From the NCBI GenBank assembly GCA_963514095.1, contig OY741280.1, forward strand, positions 7,453,964 through 7,517,963: 64,000 nucleotides of DNA, given 5' to 3'. The notes under the pieces are model-generated. The model was given only the letters and a program-made list of their open reading frames with translations. It was not told the DNA's origin and did no database searches. This document shows positions 33,079 through 46,400 of this stretch, piece after piece; position 1 is the stretch's first letter; every line of letters begins with the position of its first letter. The position numbers and the translations under genes are program-made. The stretch is from Eutrigla gurnardus (taxonomy: Eukaryota; Chordata; Actinopteri; Perciformes; Triglidae).

Positions 33079-34253
33079 TCGGCTCTCTTTGACATTCCTT
33101 TGCACAAAAAAGGAAAAGCCAGGCAAGGCCTCGACCCCCCCGCTGCCCCTTGACCCCGAACTCCTTTGCTTGGTATTATGTTATCTTTCTATCCTCGTCC
33201 TATTTTTTCTTCCCCCCGTTCCCTCCTTAAAAAGAAAACGTCAACACGGAGGCCTCAAACGATCAGTGCTTTGTGTATAATTCTGAATTGAGCTCTTATT
33301 TGGCGTGGTGTCTCTGGGACAGGGACTGGGACAGGAAGGGCGTGGCCCTCGCATAGCGCCAGAGATGATACTCCTCAGGTCTCCTGTGTAAATTCTTATC
33401 TGCATGACGGGAGTTTGATAAGTGGTTTTACTCCCCTCTCTCTCTCTCTCTCTCTCTCACTCTCTCTCTCTCTCTCTCTCTCTCTGTCCTCATCTCTTCA
33501 TCTCTCGTATTGTTGGCATACGTACATTGTACATACCATTGTATGGTTAGATCTCTGTTTCTATGATGAATTTTGTGGTGCTTTTTTCATTGTCTTAAAT
33601 ATTATCTTTGAGGCGATACATCGAGGTTTAAAGCGGGACTGATTGTAAGTCCTTCATAAAAGTTATCTAGAATGTTATTGCATATAGACATTATGGAAGT
33701 CTAATATTTTATATTTGTTCCTATATTTAAAACCGTTTTTTCGTCTTTTATAACATTTACCGGTTCATGTCTCGACGTGAACGAGTGTGTACATCCGCAC
33801 GGGCAGAATGCAAAGCTTCTCTCCGCATCGACAGCCGAGTCTGTTCAACTGTTTCCTCAAAAGGAGAGGAGCATGACAGCAGAAGCCTTCGATACGCACT
33901 CATCAGACCGACCGCGTCCGTCGTGACCTGAATCTCAGAGGCCCGACAGACGAGATTAGATTTAGAACGAGCCAGTCTATTAGATTGACTCATCTGGTGT
34001 CTGTATCTCCTCAGTAAATCAGTTTACCTCACTGTCAAAGCAAATTGGGTAAATTAGGTTGCTGATAGATGCCAGAGATTCTTTCCCGCAGCAGGCCGTG
34101 ATCACATCGGATGCTTTTTCTATCCGTTTCCCTGTTACTCTAAACCTCAACTGGACCACCATTCAACTTGAAACGTGCAGCACTTTATGATCATCCTCTG
34201 GTTAGTTGAGAAGGTTTAACAAGCAACGATTAGTTTCCCCTTCAATAAATAAA
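33079..34253 (+). other. rarb: rarb 3' UTR (minimum extent to first candidate poly(A) signals)
   Basis: Begins right after TAG. It includes a TC repeat (33436-33485). Overlapping AATAAA signals at 34244-34249 and 34248-34253 are the first good poly(A) signals on this strand. Later AATAAA sites at 35502, 37038/37042 and 38908 could serve longer transcripts. The true end cannot be set from sequence alone. Confidence 0.45.
33436..33485. repeat. (CT)n microsatellite in the rarb 3' UTR
   Basis: About 24 CT units with one CA interruption near 33458. Confidence 0.95.
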
Positions 34254-37200
34254 AAGTCTGATTCCCAGCATGATCACGCTCGCTGGTCTCAGACCTCAAG
34301 TGTCCACTGAAGACGTCTGGCTTCACGTCACGTCTTCTTGCTATTTGTTAATCTAATTCCCACCAACGTGATTTTGTTGCTCAGCGGAAAAAATACAGAA
34401 AAAAGGTCTCGTTGCCAGGGAAACTCATTTATTAGAGAATACAAATGTTTGTGCAACGACGTTTAAACAGAGATGAAAATATATCCTTGAAGCAGACATC
34501 ATGTTCTGTTTGCTCCTGTTGGCGAGCAGCCAGTTTGGTCTTATTTGTTGTAGTTTTGGGACAGCATTTTTTATTTATTTATTCTTTTTTTGCAGTTATG
34601 CTGATATGGTTCAGGTCTGGGGTCTGGCAGGTTGTAAACAAGCCAACAAATTAAGCCACATTATCTAAAACCCCTGGAGGTAAAAGCAGAAAGGGAACAT
34701 GCTCAGATTGTGAACGGGAAAACTGTCACATGAACAATTACATTAAATATGTCAGCAAAGGTTTTTACATTTTAATACATTTTAATACAACTCTTTTTAA
34801 CAGTAATCAGAAAATACTTTCATCAGCCAAAAAAAAACTATTTTCACCATGTTTTATGGGATAAAATGTTCTACAAATCAGGCTCTGAATAATATATGAA
34901 CACATTCATCTGTAAAAGTTATCAGAATTAAGATAGGAATGGTAAAACACTGGTAAAAAAAAAACAATTAACTGATAGATATCAGCACAAAATGTCTCCA
35001 ATCTACGTTCAGACCATTTCTTTTAATTAAAAGGTTTGAATATGTAAATTAGGCATTATCTAACGCAAATGTTTGATGAAATATGATTATGAGGGAAATA
35101 TACAAAATGTAAAACAAACACTTAAATGTGTATTTTGGATGTTTTCTTCCACAAGAAGACATGATATAGGAGCAAAATAGCCCAAAGGCTCTAGTGCATG
35201 GAAAACAGTGTTTTTGCCTGCAGTGTCTCCCCTTAACTTAGTTCAGCCCTTTGCTCCTCTGCGTAGGTCATTGACCAATACCATCTCCCCTAAAAGCAGC
35301 AAACTTTGTTAGAGGACTAATGTTTCGACAGCAGCCAGACTCTAACTCCGGCTCTTGCCAAGACAAAAACAAACAGGAGCAGTGCAACAATCACTTGTAA
35401 ACAGTCTAACTTATTTTGGAAAGAAAACAAACATTGAACTCTGACCTGAATAGTCTTACTTCCTGGTTCAGCTTGGACCCTGTAACTTTTTATTGCTGCA
35501 GAATAAAGTGGTAGCTAATCTGGCAAAACTGTTGGTTTATTTCCAACCCGTCTTAGAACATTTGTGGAGTTGCTCTCAGCATTTAGTTTTCGTCACGGCC
35601 AAAACTACAACAAAAAAGACCCAAATCATAATAGTTTTTCAGTAGCGCATCACATGGCCTTTGAATTGCTGCTTTTTGTGTATTTGAGCGTTCAGTCTGA
35701 TCGCAGCCCGTCGCAGCTTAGCTCTTCTGTTAACGGTCGACCTAATGAGTGTGTATCTACCGCTAACAGCATGTAGCTACCAACCGAGCTCTACGAGCGC
35801 ACATGGGCTCTGCTACGGCCTTATGAGCAGAGCCCCTCAACCTGCTTTTTCTCTCCCTTTTCAGAAGTGTCTTGTTAGAACGGGCGAAACACAGGGGGGG
35901 TGCAATCCTTAAAACGCGCTGATGACCGGGCCAGGTGGGTCGGGACGATTGTACACTGACGCAGAAAGCACACGGTGGGGAGGTACACAGACCCTGTCTG
36001 AAACGTTCCCCTTGCTCTTCAGACTTGACGGTGTAAACTACATTTAACGATGCGAAAGGAGATTCCCGTTGACCTCTCGAACCCCCGACCTCTCGACCCC
36101 ACCCCACCTTGACAAATGCAGCCGCTTCTCATTGGACAACTGAGCTCTTCATCTCATTGGCGGGGAGGCAGGGCTGCGAGTCTTGCATCGGATGAGGTGG
36201 TCCCGCTGAAATTAGATGAAGATCCCAGAAAGCTGCTGAGGTCACACCTGATACTGGACACTGAGACATAACGTCCATTATATTCTATAAGGACCCAGAA
36301 TCCCTCACTGCCCCACCGGCTCCATTCACTCGGATGGATGGATGTTCACATACACAACAAACCAACTGTAGCACTTAAACATGTTGAACCTTTGAAATGT
36401 CGCCGTAGTCCTGAACCTGCAGACCCTCTGCAACCAGATGAGGCCAAACTTCAGCTTGAAAGAAATTAAGCACAAAAGTTATCCGTGAAAAGAAATATGA
36501 ATACGACACCTTCGGCAGTGTTCTCACATAGCGATGGTTTCTAAGCAGACATTTGTGCCAGCAGGTAGAGAATTTGGTTCATCTTGAATATGAAAATGAA
36601 GTTTTGTCCTTTCAAGCTGCATATCAAGTTTCGACTTTGATCAAAAATGAATTTGCATCAACTTTGTGTCGAGGTACGAAACCAAGCCGAAGTGAATCCG
36701 AGTTCAAACTACAGATAAGATGAGATCAACTCCACGGATTGTATCGATGATATGGTGTGATGACATTGAGGAGTCTTGTGATTGGAAATGATTAAATTGT
36801 CAAACTCAAGGTCAATTTATTGGCTTATTCTAGAGCTTTTGGTCAGTCTTCAGATGGGCAATACAAAATCACTCACCCCGAGTGTGTTGAATATAGATTC
36901 AAACTCAAAACCTGATTCAAAGACCCGGCTATAGGCCTACCTCCCCGTGGATCTCAAACACCTCATGATAAACATGCCGAAGCTGAAGTGATCCAGCTGT
37001 TCAGGGCAGCGAGGGCTTCTGGGTCTCAGCAGCACATAATAAATAAAAACCCATCCGCGTTCCATACCTGCTAAGAAATACATATCACAAGGGAAACCAG
37101 AGCTGTTTCAGTTGCTTTCGTTTTTTTTTTTTTTTTTCGGTTTTAACGTGTTTGAATGTGAATAATGTCATGGAGTCTGTCAGAAGAATGATATGCAGTG

Positions 37201-37948
37201 TTAAGGAATACTTCTATCTCAATGTAACATAGGAAATGCTCTCCCTGGGTTCTCTCTCTGTCTTGCTCTCCTGGTGAGAGATGAAAGGGGGGAGGGGGGA
37301 CTCTTGGTGTTTTTTGATTTGTTTTTTTGTTTTAAAGCTGGAAAACCTTCACAGCCGAAGAATGTCCACATCCACCCCTGAGGAGTCAGGACGGCCGTCA
37401 GGCACCTGACCGCAGCGGGACGGTTATCTGTTCCTTTAGGAAACAACTCCGCAATGCTGAATTACTCTCGTTCGTTTCTGTTGAATGTTGTACCGACGTA
37501 ACTGTAATACTCTACTATCTAGCTCACTGCAGAGATGTTATATAAATGGTGTGTGCTTTGCATTCCAATTGGCAGCTCTGTGGAAAAGACGCTCCGTTAT
37601 TTGTCCTTGGGAACATCAACTTACATCGAAGTGTTTTTAAAAAAAAAAAGACAAACAGGAGGAGGAAGAGGAGGAGGAGGAGGAACTTGGTGGGCTGATG
37701 TGAGCATCTCAGTCGGACTCCACACAACACACACACATGTATAATTTAGGACAATGAAGAAAGGAGCCCACGAATGTGAGAGAAGGACGACCAAGTCACC
37801 TCAGCACCTGATATCGTCAATATGTCCCATTCCTGTTCAGTGTCACACAACAGAGCCGCTCCCGGGCCAGGGAGCCAATCGGCTGTCGTCAATCAATCAA
37901 ACCCAATCAATGGACGGCTGTTTGGTTCACCAGGTCAACTAATCAACC
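34254..37948. other. Intergenic or extended rarb 3' UTR, no gene recognised
   Basis: No coding exon of either neighbour and no long homologous frame. It contains AATAAA at 35502 and 37038-37047 (+ strand) and a GGA-rich run near 37659-37683. The unique-looking stretch around 37520-37640, ending in an A-run, could be the end of a long rarb transcript; this is inference. Confidence 0.5.
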
Positions 37949-38514
37949 AGGGTTCGACCGATACTGGTACACTTCTTTTTGTTGATAATCGGATGCAGTT
38001 TGATTTCGATTTGTGCCAATAATTAATCAAAGCATAACATTTATCTTCAGATACATATCTTCAATCTACCTTCCCAGAATTCCTTTCAACGACACCCGTC
38101 CTCCACTGGGAATATCTCAAGTCGCACTAATCAGTATTTTAATATGAACTTTAACGATACATTTACCCAAAAACCAAAGTTGCATCATAATCTGTCCCGT
38201 TTAATGGTTTTAAGTGAATTCTACAAATTTCAGGGTTCACGCAGTCACACTGTAAAAACTCATTAGCTATCATGTTACATAGTTTTAGTGGCTCGTTAGA
38301 ACCTTTAATTAGCTGGATTGACCAAACTAAGATTAAAATCAGAATTTATTCAGAGACCTAAGTAATTATTTTTGGCAAGTATCAGAAATATGATTCAAAT
38401 TGCAAGTCAGATGCCGAGTTGAATTTTCGCCACATGTAATCTGAACGCAGCATTAGGTTATTTGTTAAAATATGGCATTCGTGGAGTAAAAACTCATGTA
38501 TCGGTCTAACCCTA
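37949..38514. mobile_element. hAT-like MITE with AGGGTTCGACCGATAC termini
   Basis: Left end agggttcgaccgatac and, complemented, right end agggttagaccgatac match at 15 of 16 bases. The interior is AT-rich without an open frame. Termini beginning AGGGTT suggest the hAT superfamily. No clean 8-bp target duplication seen. Confidence 0.65.
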
Positions 38515-39004
38515 GATGAAACACCTGACCTCGGAGCCAGAACACACGACTGTGAACCTCAATATCAATCATAAAGCTCTGTTGTTGTTGTTCTTCTTCT
38601 TGGTATCACAAACTGTCCACAGTCGCCTTTATCCCCATCAGAGAACCTCACCACCAATCATATGCAGTGTTGTATAGTCGCGTTACTATGAGACATGCTG
38701 GGTGGAAGGCGCAGGGCTCGTTGTGGACTCTTCCCATCGGCCCATGCTGCCTTCCTGTCGGGGAAGTCGACCTCAGGAGATGCTCCGAGGTTTGAGCTTG
38801 GATCTGTTTCAGCTCTCCATTTTAAATATTGTCTTTGTTTGTACATTAACATATGCTTTTTATGTTCATATACTGTTAAACTTTACCATGAACTGTCCTG
38901 GCAAAGTAATAAAATATATTTATTTTAAAATACTTGTGTGTGCATCTATGATACACTGCCTACACACTCACACGAGGCTGGGCATTGTCCTGCACCAGAG
39001 GACC

Positions 39005-39417
39005 CCAGGGACCACTACACCAGGAGGAACCCAGGGACCACTACACCAGGAGGACCCCAGGGACCACTACACCAGGAGGAACCCAGGGACCACTACACCA
39101 GGAGGAACCCAGGGACCACTACACCAGGAGGAACCCGGGGACCACTGCACCAGGAGGACCCCAGGGACCACTACACCAGGAGGAACCCGGGGACCACTAC
39201 ACCAGAGGAACCCAGGGACCACTACACCAGGAGGAACCCGGGGACCACTACACCAGGAGGAACCCGGGGACCACTACACCAGAGGAACCCAGGGACCACT
39301 ACACCAGGAGGAACCCGGGGACCACTACACCAGGAGGAACCCGGGGACCACTACACCAGAGGAACCCAGGGACCACTACACCAGGAGGAACCCAGGGACC
39401 ACTACACCAGGAGGACC
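39005..39417. repeat. 26-bp minisatellite, about 16 copies
   Basis: Consensus ccagggaccactacaccagg followed by aggaac. Copies 8, 11 and 14 are 25-bp variants lacking one g, so copies 8-16 form three rounds of a 77-bp higher-order unit (25+26+26). The unit length is not a multiple of three and the unit has no stop codon, which leaves all three forward frames open (up to 246 codons). I do not regard these as genes. Confidence 0.95.
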
Positions 39418-39859
39418 CTGGTATCCATTGCACCTGTTGTGACTTTCATTTGCACTAAAGCAGCAGAATCTGATTCACAATCACTTGTGCTTCCTAAATG
39501 GACAGATTGATCACAGTGAAGTGTAACTGACTTGGTGTTTAAACTGTTTAATCATTTTGGAGCTGTGTATAACAACGATCCTCCGGTTAAAACCTTATTA
39601 GAGAGATGACATGAATGTGTAGCAAGTAAAGATCGTAATTGAAATCTGATTAAAAGCTTAAAGCTCCAATAGCAGCTCCTGTATGCTAAAATGTTCCTCA
39701 CAAAGTGTTAAATGTTAATAATAATATGATCCAGATATCCTGGTTTGTCCAAGATTCAAGCTGGCTGTCACAAGATTTAACAAATACCAGTAAATCCCTA
39801 TAATGTCCTGGTTCAACATTCTCTCCCAAATTGTCCGTTTTCACCACAATGAGACATTA

Positions 39860-40209
39860 TTTATTTAAGCTCACTGTGTGCGTCAGCATTGGTTAAGTTC
39901 TTCTATGTGTCACATCGCTCAGTTGTGAAAGAATCACGTGGACAAACTGCAGACATTTCATTGTTTACTTTCAACTTCATGTTCAAAAAGTTACATAGTA
40001 TTTTAACAGTTAAAATGTGCTCAAGCACAGCGATCTAAACTTCTAAAAGCCGCCTCGGACAAATACAGAACATTTCAATGAGCATTAAAAAAAGAAACCT
40101 GTATATGTATAAGAAAAAGTGTAAAACACCTACACATTAAAAATCATTGAACGTCACCATTAATGGAAATAAAATGAAAGAGGAAATGTACAAAAGTCTG
40201 TGGGAACAC

Positions 40210-40240
<31 letters not shown>

Positions 40241-40278
40241 ACTTCCATACAAGCAGAGTGCGTTTGAAGTGTGTTGCT
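39860..40278 (-). other. top2b: top2b 3' UTR (probable)
   Basis: Follows the top2b stop codon on the minus strand. A minus-strand AATAAA lies at 39860-39865, the first canonical signal after the stop, predicting a ~0.4-kb 3' UTR. A CCT-rich run (40210-40240) lies within it. Confidence 0.55.
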
Positions 40279-40479
40279 CTAATCGAACATGTCGTCGTCG
40301 TCTTCTTCCCCGTTGTCCGACTCGTCAAAGTACCTGACCTCCTTCTTGGCCCGGCCCGGCCGGTCGCGGGACAGAGCGCCCAGCACACTCAGGCTGCTGC
40401 TGTCCTCGTCCTCCTCGTCCGATGGCGGTTTCTGGGGCGGTTTCTGAGGCGGTTTCTGAGGCGGTTTCTGAGAGGGTTT
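40279..40479 (-). CDS. top2b: top2b last exon (36): C-terminus and stop
   Basis: 66 codons plus TAG (40279-40281). It starts with tandem KPPQ repeats (KPSQKPPQKPPQKPPQKPPS), then DEEDEDSSSLSVLGALSRDR and the conserved end KKEVRYFDESDNGEEDDDDM, FD. Human ends RKEVKYFAESDEEED...MFN. The acceptor gtgcag at 40480 is followed by a 12-nt coding repeat with further cag triplets in frame. Confidence 0.93.
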   Translation of the reverse strand, partial: KPSQKPPQKPPQKPPQKPPSDEEDEDSSSLSVLGALSRDRPGRAKKEVRYFDESDNGEEDDDDMFD

Positions 40480-43400
40480 CTGCACGGGACGACAATGAAA
40501 CACTTTATTATAGTTGCCATTTAGGCTATCACTACACTGAAACGGAAAAACACAGTTTTAACGACTTCATAGTAAGGCTGGGCAATATATCGATATGAGA
40601 CTATGCACATGCAAAGCATGAAGTTTTCTCCACCGAAGGCTCAGGCTCAGTGTTTAATGCATGACAACATTAAGGGGACCTACAGATCTGCGCAAATCTT
40701 GCAAGCTAAATATTCAGCCATGACATTAAAAACCTTTTAGATTATTACTTCTCCTTGAGGGACTTACTCGGCGTACTTCGACACAATAACACGTTTTATT
40801 CAGGGTGCTTTCTAGAATGTTGTCAGATAGTATTTAGAAATAATAATAATAATAATTTAGAAATGATGAACAATGGTTTGTCTCTCAGGGAGCACAGACA
40901 AGGTTATGTTTACTCTTCTAATGTCTCACTTTGTTCATCATCCTGAGCAAATTCTTTCAAATTAAGGGAACTTTAAGAGATCCTTAGCAGGTATGTGTTA
41001 CGCTCACTTAAGTGAAATAATATCTCAAAATAATAAACTCAAGTATCAACGTCCATAGTGGATTCAAAAACTGGGCTCAAACAGAGAGCATGATATAATG
41101 GAAAGAGAGCAGCTTACCTATTTTACATATCAAAAGACAAACCTTGCATCTAATAAACACAGGAGGATAGATACTCACTCTGCCGACGGGTTTTGCCAGT
41201 TTCTTCATCGGACTGTACTCGTCTTCAGAGCCAGAGCCCTTCCTCTTCCTCCCTCTGCCTTTACCTGCACCAAGTTCACAAATAAGTCAACAAACTGTTT
41301 GCGAATCAAACTGGTATTTGAATGTTTTTGTCAGAAAACACGGGATCTGTGCTGTACCTTTAAGAGCTGGTGATGGCTTCTTGGCCCCGGTGTCGGAGTC
41401 GGAGTCCCAGATGGATTTATCTGGTTTCTTTGCTTTTGGTGCTGGTGTTTTCTTAGGTGCGGGAGCTGCATCAGAGGGCTTCTTAGCTGCTACAGATCAC
41501 AGATAGAAAACCTGACCTTAACACACTGCATACTCACAGGGAGTTATGTACTTCAAGAACTCATGATGGAAGCCTTTTTGACCACATTTTGTACATTTCT
41601 CTTAATAACATCATACTTTGCTGACTTACATCCGCAATGTCCTTATAAAATGCATACTAGACTTAACGAGCTCCGCTTTAAGCATCAGTGGCTTCGGCGT
41701 CAGCTGTGATGCTGCATTAGAGCTCCCTCTGTTGAACGTGTGAGGGAATTTTCTCTACACCCGATTCCCTCAGTGTAATATTAATACATGTCATTTTATT
41801 AATAGGTTCACATTTAATCTGAGTTATTAAGTGTCTGCTTCTCCAGGTGAGGCAACATCAAAAACAAGACACTAGCGTGTCTCTCAGGGTCGAACACAAA
41901 GTTCTTACCTTTAACCTAAACATAATACACGCCGTGGCCGCTCCCTCAAGATAACTTAGGCTTTTATGCTTTCCCAGGAGGGACGGGAGGCAGAATTGGG
42001 GTTGGCACTACACTGTTGAGTTCTGTACTGCTCAAATCTTGATTCTCACGATGGCCATCGGGCATCAAATAAATGTTTCTGCATAAGACATCTACTATCT
42101 CCAGAGGTCTCCTTGCTTCGACTCAAACATATTTCCATAACAGAATGTGATGCGTCATTACCTTTCTTTGCTGGTGACAGTTTGTCAAACGCGGAGCTGC
42201 TGGAATAAGTGGAGAACATAGGGGCGATGTCGTCCTCGCTGTCAGACTTGAACCCATCTACGAGACAAACACAGTACTTAATGTCCAGATCACGCCTGCA
42301 TGTGGAGAATTCTGACCTTTTGTAAAGGGTATCGTTCAAATCTGCTTTCCTCCACACTTGTGTTTGTTACTTATGGTTCAGTACTTGCATAATTGATTTT
42401 TTTCTCTTTTTTTTAATGATGGTCTCTTCTGCAAGACAAACTTATCAAATGCTGTTTGCTTTTTATGAAAGACTCAGAACTTCTTACACTTTAGATTCTG
42501 AAATATATCCCAAATGTCTTCATTAATTGCAGCGTTCAGTGTTTAAAAATAAACTACCTAGAACTACCGCTTTGTGCTTGCATGCCTCCGCCTACCAGTC
42601 TCGTGTTTACATACATACCCGTCCAAAATCACATCTCTCACATTAATTTTTTTTTTATCATATTAGACATTTGCATGAAATTGTCATAATTAGAATATCA
42701 ACTCAAATCGTCAGTTTGTTTTGCTAATTTAGTGGCCTGCGTTCGGAGAAGAAATGAGAAACGCTGCTTCGCGGGCAGGGAGAGACAGACAGACAGACAG
42801 ACAGCGGGAAAAAACATGCAATATCTTAACACAATGAATGAAGGGTTTATTTTGACCAAACTGGAGTTATTGAGTTTTCTGTCGAGTTTGAATGAAGTGT
42901 GCTTGACGACGAGTTAACGAGGCAATTAGGCTCGACTTAGTTTCGTGAAAAAGAGAAACGTGAATTCAGAAGTTGCATTGTTGTATTTTTCTGCTTTGTG
43001 GAGAAAACAGATGAGAATTTTTCTTTTCAATATTTTGAGAGTTTATTTTGTTTAGACTAAAAGACTAAAAGAAAGCCAAGCCCTAAACTGCCTCGAAACA
43101 TCTCTGAAGGCAGACACTTTATTTAATCATCACAGGGAAAACAATCATATTGCCGAATGCCAAACTCTGACGGAGCTTGTACTCACCACTCTCATTGCTT
43201 TTTTCAGAGAAGGCCGACTTGGACGAGAAGATGCTGGATATGTCTTTCTTTTCAGCTACAGGTGCAGGAGGTCTTCAGAGAAGCAGAAACAATGTATGCT
43301 TTGTTAGATAGGAGACAGTAGAGACAGCTGACAGGAAATGAGAGGGGAGATAAGGGACTGAAATAAAAGGACCCTGGTAAGAGCTGAATGTTCGAGAGCT

Positions 43401-46400
43401 GTCCCCTTCGACAAAACAACATTCCTACAAATGAACGTGGTTTTTATCTTACGTGGCCGTTTTTTTGGGAGCAGAGTAGGAGCTCTCGTTGTCCTCCTCA
43501 TCTTCATCGTCGTTATGGTCGTTGAAGCGCTCCTTGGGCTCAGAGGAAGGGAAGTCATCTTTGAATGGCCTCACTGGAGATGAAGCCAAGTCGTCGTCAC
43601 CGTTCTCCTCTTCGTCTGCCTCCGCCTCCTCCTCCTCCTCCGAGAAGTCAAACGTGTATTTTGGCTTGGAAGCTGAAAGACAAGGGCAGAGAGAGTGCGT
43701 GTCACATTTTTAATCGCTGTGGATTCTGGCGGCGTGTACAATAATTATTGCGTGTTGCGGCTCGGTTGCATCAGACCGAGTCCTCCAACACTTGAAGCAC
43801 AGAGAGACTAATCAAACTGACGAAAAGTAGACCCAGTTCAAGTTGTTATTGGCTTCAGGCCGCATGAAGTGGATTTAAATTAAATGTTTCCAGTCACAGC
43901 TATCTTAATGCAACACTATCAGCCACTGGAATCCCTTTCCTGACTTGGCCTGGGGGATATAATTCATACTCATGAGAAACTTCAATGTAATCTCGATATG
44001 GTGTGTTACTTGACAACACACAAATGCATCACAGATGCGGTGCTCTGTCTAAATAATCATCATTCTTTACAGCAGGGTGGGTTACCTCAACGCACCGTAT
44101 GATGTGTTTGGCTTCAAAAGAAGGATATAAAGACAGAGGAGCGCTCCTTTGGGGGAAACTTGAAATTCTTTTTGATTATTTTGAGGGCTTTTACTGCCTT
44201 TAATCAGAGCAGCTGTAGAATGACAAGATAGTGGGATGAGGGGGTGACGCAGCCTTTTAAATCTCTTCTTAAAACACATTTTTATTTTTATAGAGTTGCT
44301 TTTATGTGATGTCATCTTTGTTCATTTTAAAAGGTGTCCTATCTTTTATTTTATTATTATCATATAGATGTGTATAAACCGGTAGGTGTACTTGTATAGA
44401 TATGTGCTTTTGCTTTGTCTGTCAAAGTACTTTGGTAACTTCTGTTTTTAAAGGTGCTATACAAAGTTTTATTATTATTATGTGGGAGGTACATTCTACC
44501 AGGTGAGCTGGAGTCGCCAAAGGACCGTGGAAGTTATACACTGCATGATAAAACATGGATGCACAGTAAACAAAGTGCTTAGTTGTAGCTGGAAATTGCC
44601 ATTCACGGGTTATGGAAATATCCAAGAAAACCCAGCCAAAACAGCTGATTGTGTGAGTAAAATGTCACTATGTCAGAATTGATTTGACCAAAGAGTTAAT
44701 ATAATCTGCATCACTGCAATTCTTTTTCGACAAAAATGCGAACGCAAAAGTGTTTTTTTTCCCCACAACTGAGGCAGTTTTATCAAATTTAGTTTCCATT
44801 CATCTTTTCTGCAATGCAATGCAATGCAATACATAAAAAAATTATGTCATTACATTTTTCATTAAAAAATGTTTTTAGGCAACAATAGAGCTCCTTGGCA
44901 GAGAGGAATGAGATGTATTAGCAGCTGCCATCAACTGGCCAGATGGTGATGACCGTGAACATACTAAATGTAATAACATCTGGCCCAACGTTACCTGATG
45001 CCCTCTGGGACTTGGTCTCTCTGGGGATGACTGGCTGACTGTTCTCCACGTCACTGTCTGACTTGGACTCTTCCTCAGACCAGGGGTTTCTCTTCTTCAC
45101 CTTCTTAGCAGAGGTACCTTTGGGTACTGGAGTTTTTCTCACTCTGGGAGCTCCTGCAACACAGTAAACACGATTAAAACACAGTTGGTTGACAGTCGGG
45201 ATTTTCACTTGAGGGCTGAGGATCTCCTCTGTGTTCAATAATGATTCAATGAGTTTTCTCACTACGCTGCAAAGCATCAGTGAGGCCGGGGTAACGGCTC
45301 CTTTCAAACCAGTCCCACCAGTATGCTGGGAGAAAGAACGCTGTATAACAGTGGTGATATCTGTCTGTCTGTGCTGATGAATCATTAATCTACTGAAGCA
45401 GCAGATCAAATTCCATCATTTCTGACAACCCTCCTCATCAATCTTCTAAAAGCTCAATTTAACCTTTTTAATTCAGTACTTTTACATTTGGATTGAAGTG
45501 GCAATTACTTAATCTTTGTAACTAATAGTGAAAAAAAAAACCCAGAAATGAATTTCACGTTTGATGGAATAGTTTTTCAGTTTAGTACTGACCCGGCTCT
45601 TTCTTCTCTCTCTTGGCACGTGGAGTCTTTGGTTTGGCTACAGAGTTGTCTGCTGTTGCTCCCTCGCCGCCCAAACCTTCCTCATCAAACTCCAACTTCA
45701 CCGCTGAATCCGCGTCACTCTGAGAGAAAAACACAACCTGTAACAATCCTGGATTCCTCAATTCACTTTCTATTATTCGGGATTACACCGGCAGTTGTTA
45801 CCTTCTTCTTTTTGGTCAGTTTCTTGGCTGAGTCAGCTCTGATGGCCTGAGTTGGAGGTTCCACCCGGCGGCCGTACGGCGAGGGCATGGTCTCCTCCAG
45901 GTTCAGCTTCTTCGCTTTAGGTTTGCCCACCTTCCCCTTCACCAGTTTGATGGCCTTTCCTAAGCTCTGGTCCTCTCGCTCCTGGACCTCCACTTTCTGA
46001 CAGTCATTCAGCATATCTTAAGTTACATATCATAACTTCGTAAATACAGTAAATTATATTTATATTTATAAAAACATGTCCAGCAGGAACAAATAAGGGC
46101 AAAGTAAAACAAAAAAAACACTTCTAAAACACAAAACTTACATCCAGTTCCTCGATGAAAACCGCCAAGTCCTCCTTCCACAGATCCTCTGGAAGTTTCC
46201 TCTGGAGGTCATTGAGCTCTGCTCTCTGCACATCAGCACACATTCACATGATCAATCAACACATTAAAATCACAGCGTGTTGGGGGTTGTTAAATTACTA
46301 GAAAAAAAAGAAGTTAACAAATAATTCATGATACCTTGTGGTCCCTTTGTTTGAGCAGCTCATCCACCTTCTCTTTAGACAGACACCACAGAGGCATGTT

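Larger units (their letters stand above)
40480..43186 (-). other. top2b: top2b introns between the tail exons
   Basis: Non-coding parts of this stretch hold a fragment of the MITE terminus also seen at 28637 (40575-40594) and a GACA repeat (42784-42804). Nothing else recognised. Confidence 0.6.

Noticed and set aside
32728..33126. Minus-strand open frames rich in Leu and Ala
   Set aside because: Reverse reading of the AGC/TCT serine tract in rarb.
35763..36107. 114-codon minus-strand open frame
   Set aside because: No homology, no splice context and ordinary composition; likely chance.
39005..39417. CRISPR-like repeat array
   Set aside because: Units are directly adjacent without unique spacers, in a vertebrate genome.
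38702..39510. Open frames of 246, 190 and 157 codons
   Set aside because: They are translations of the 26-bp minisatellite in three frames, with no homology or regulatory context.
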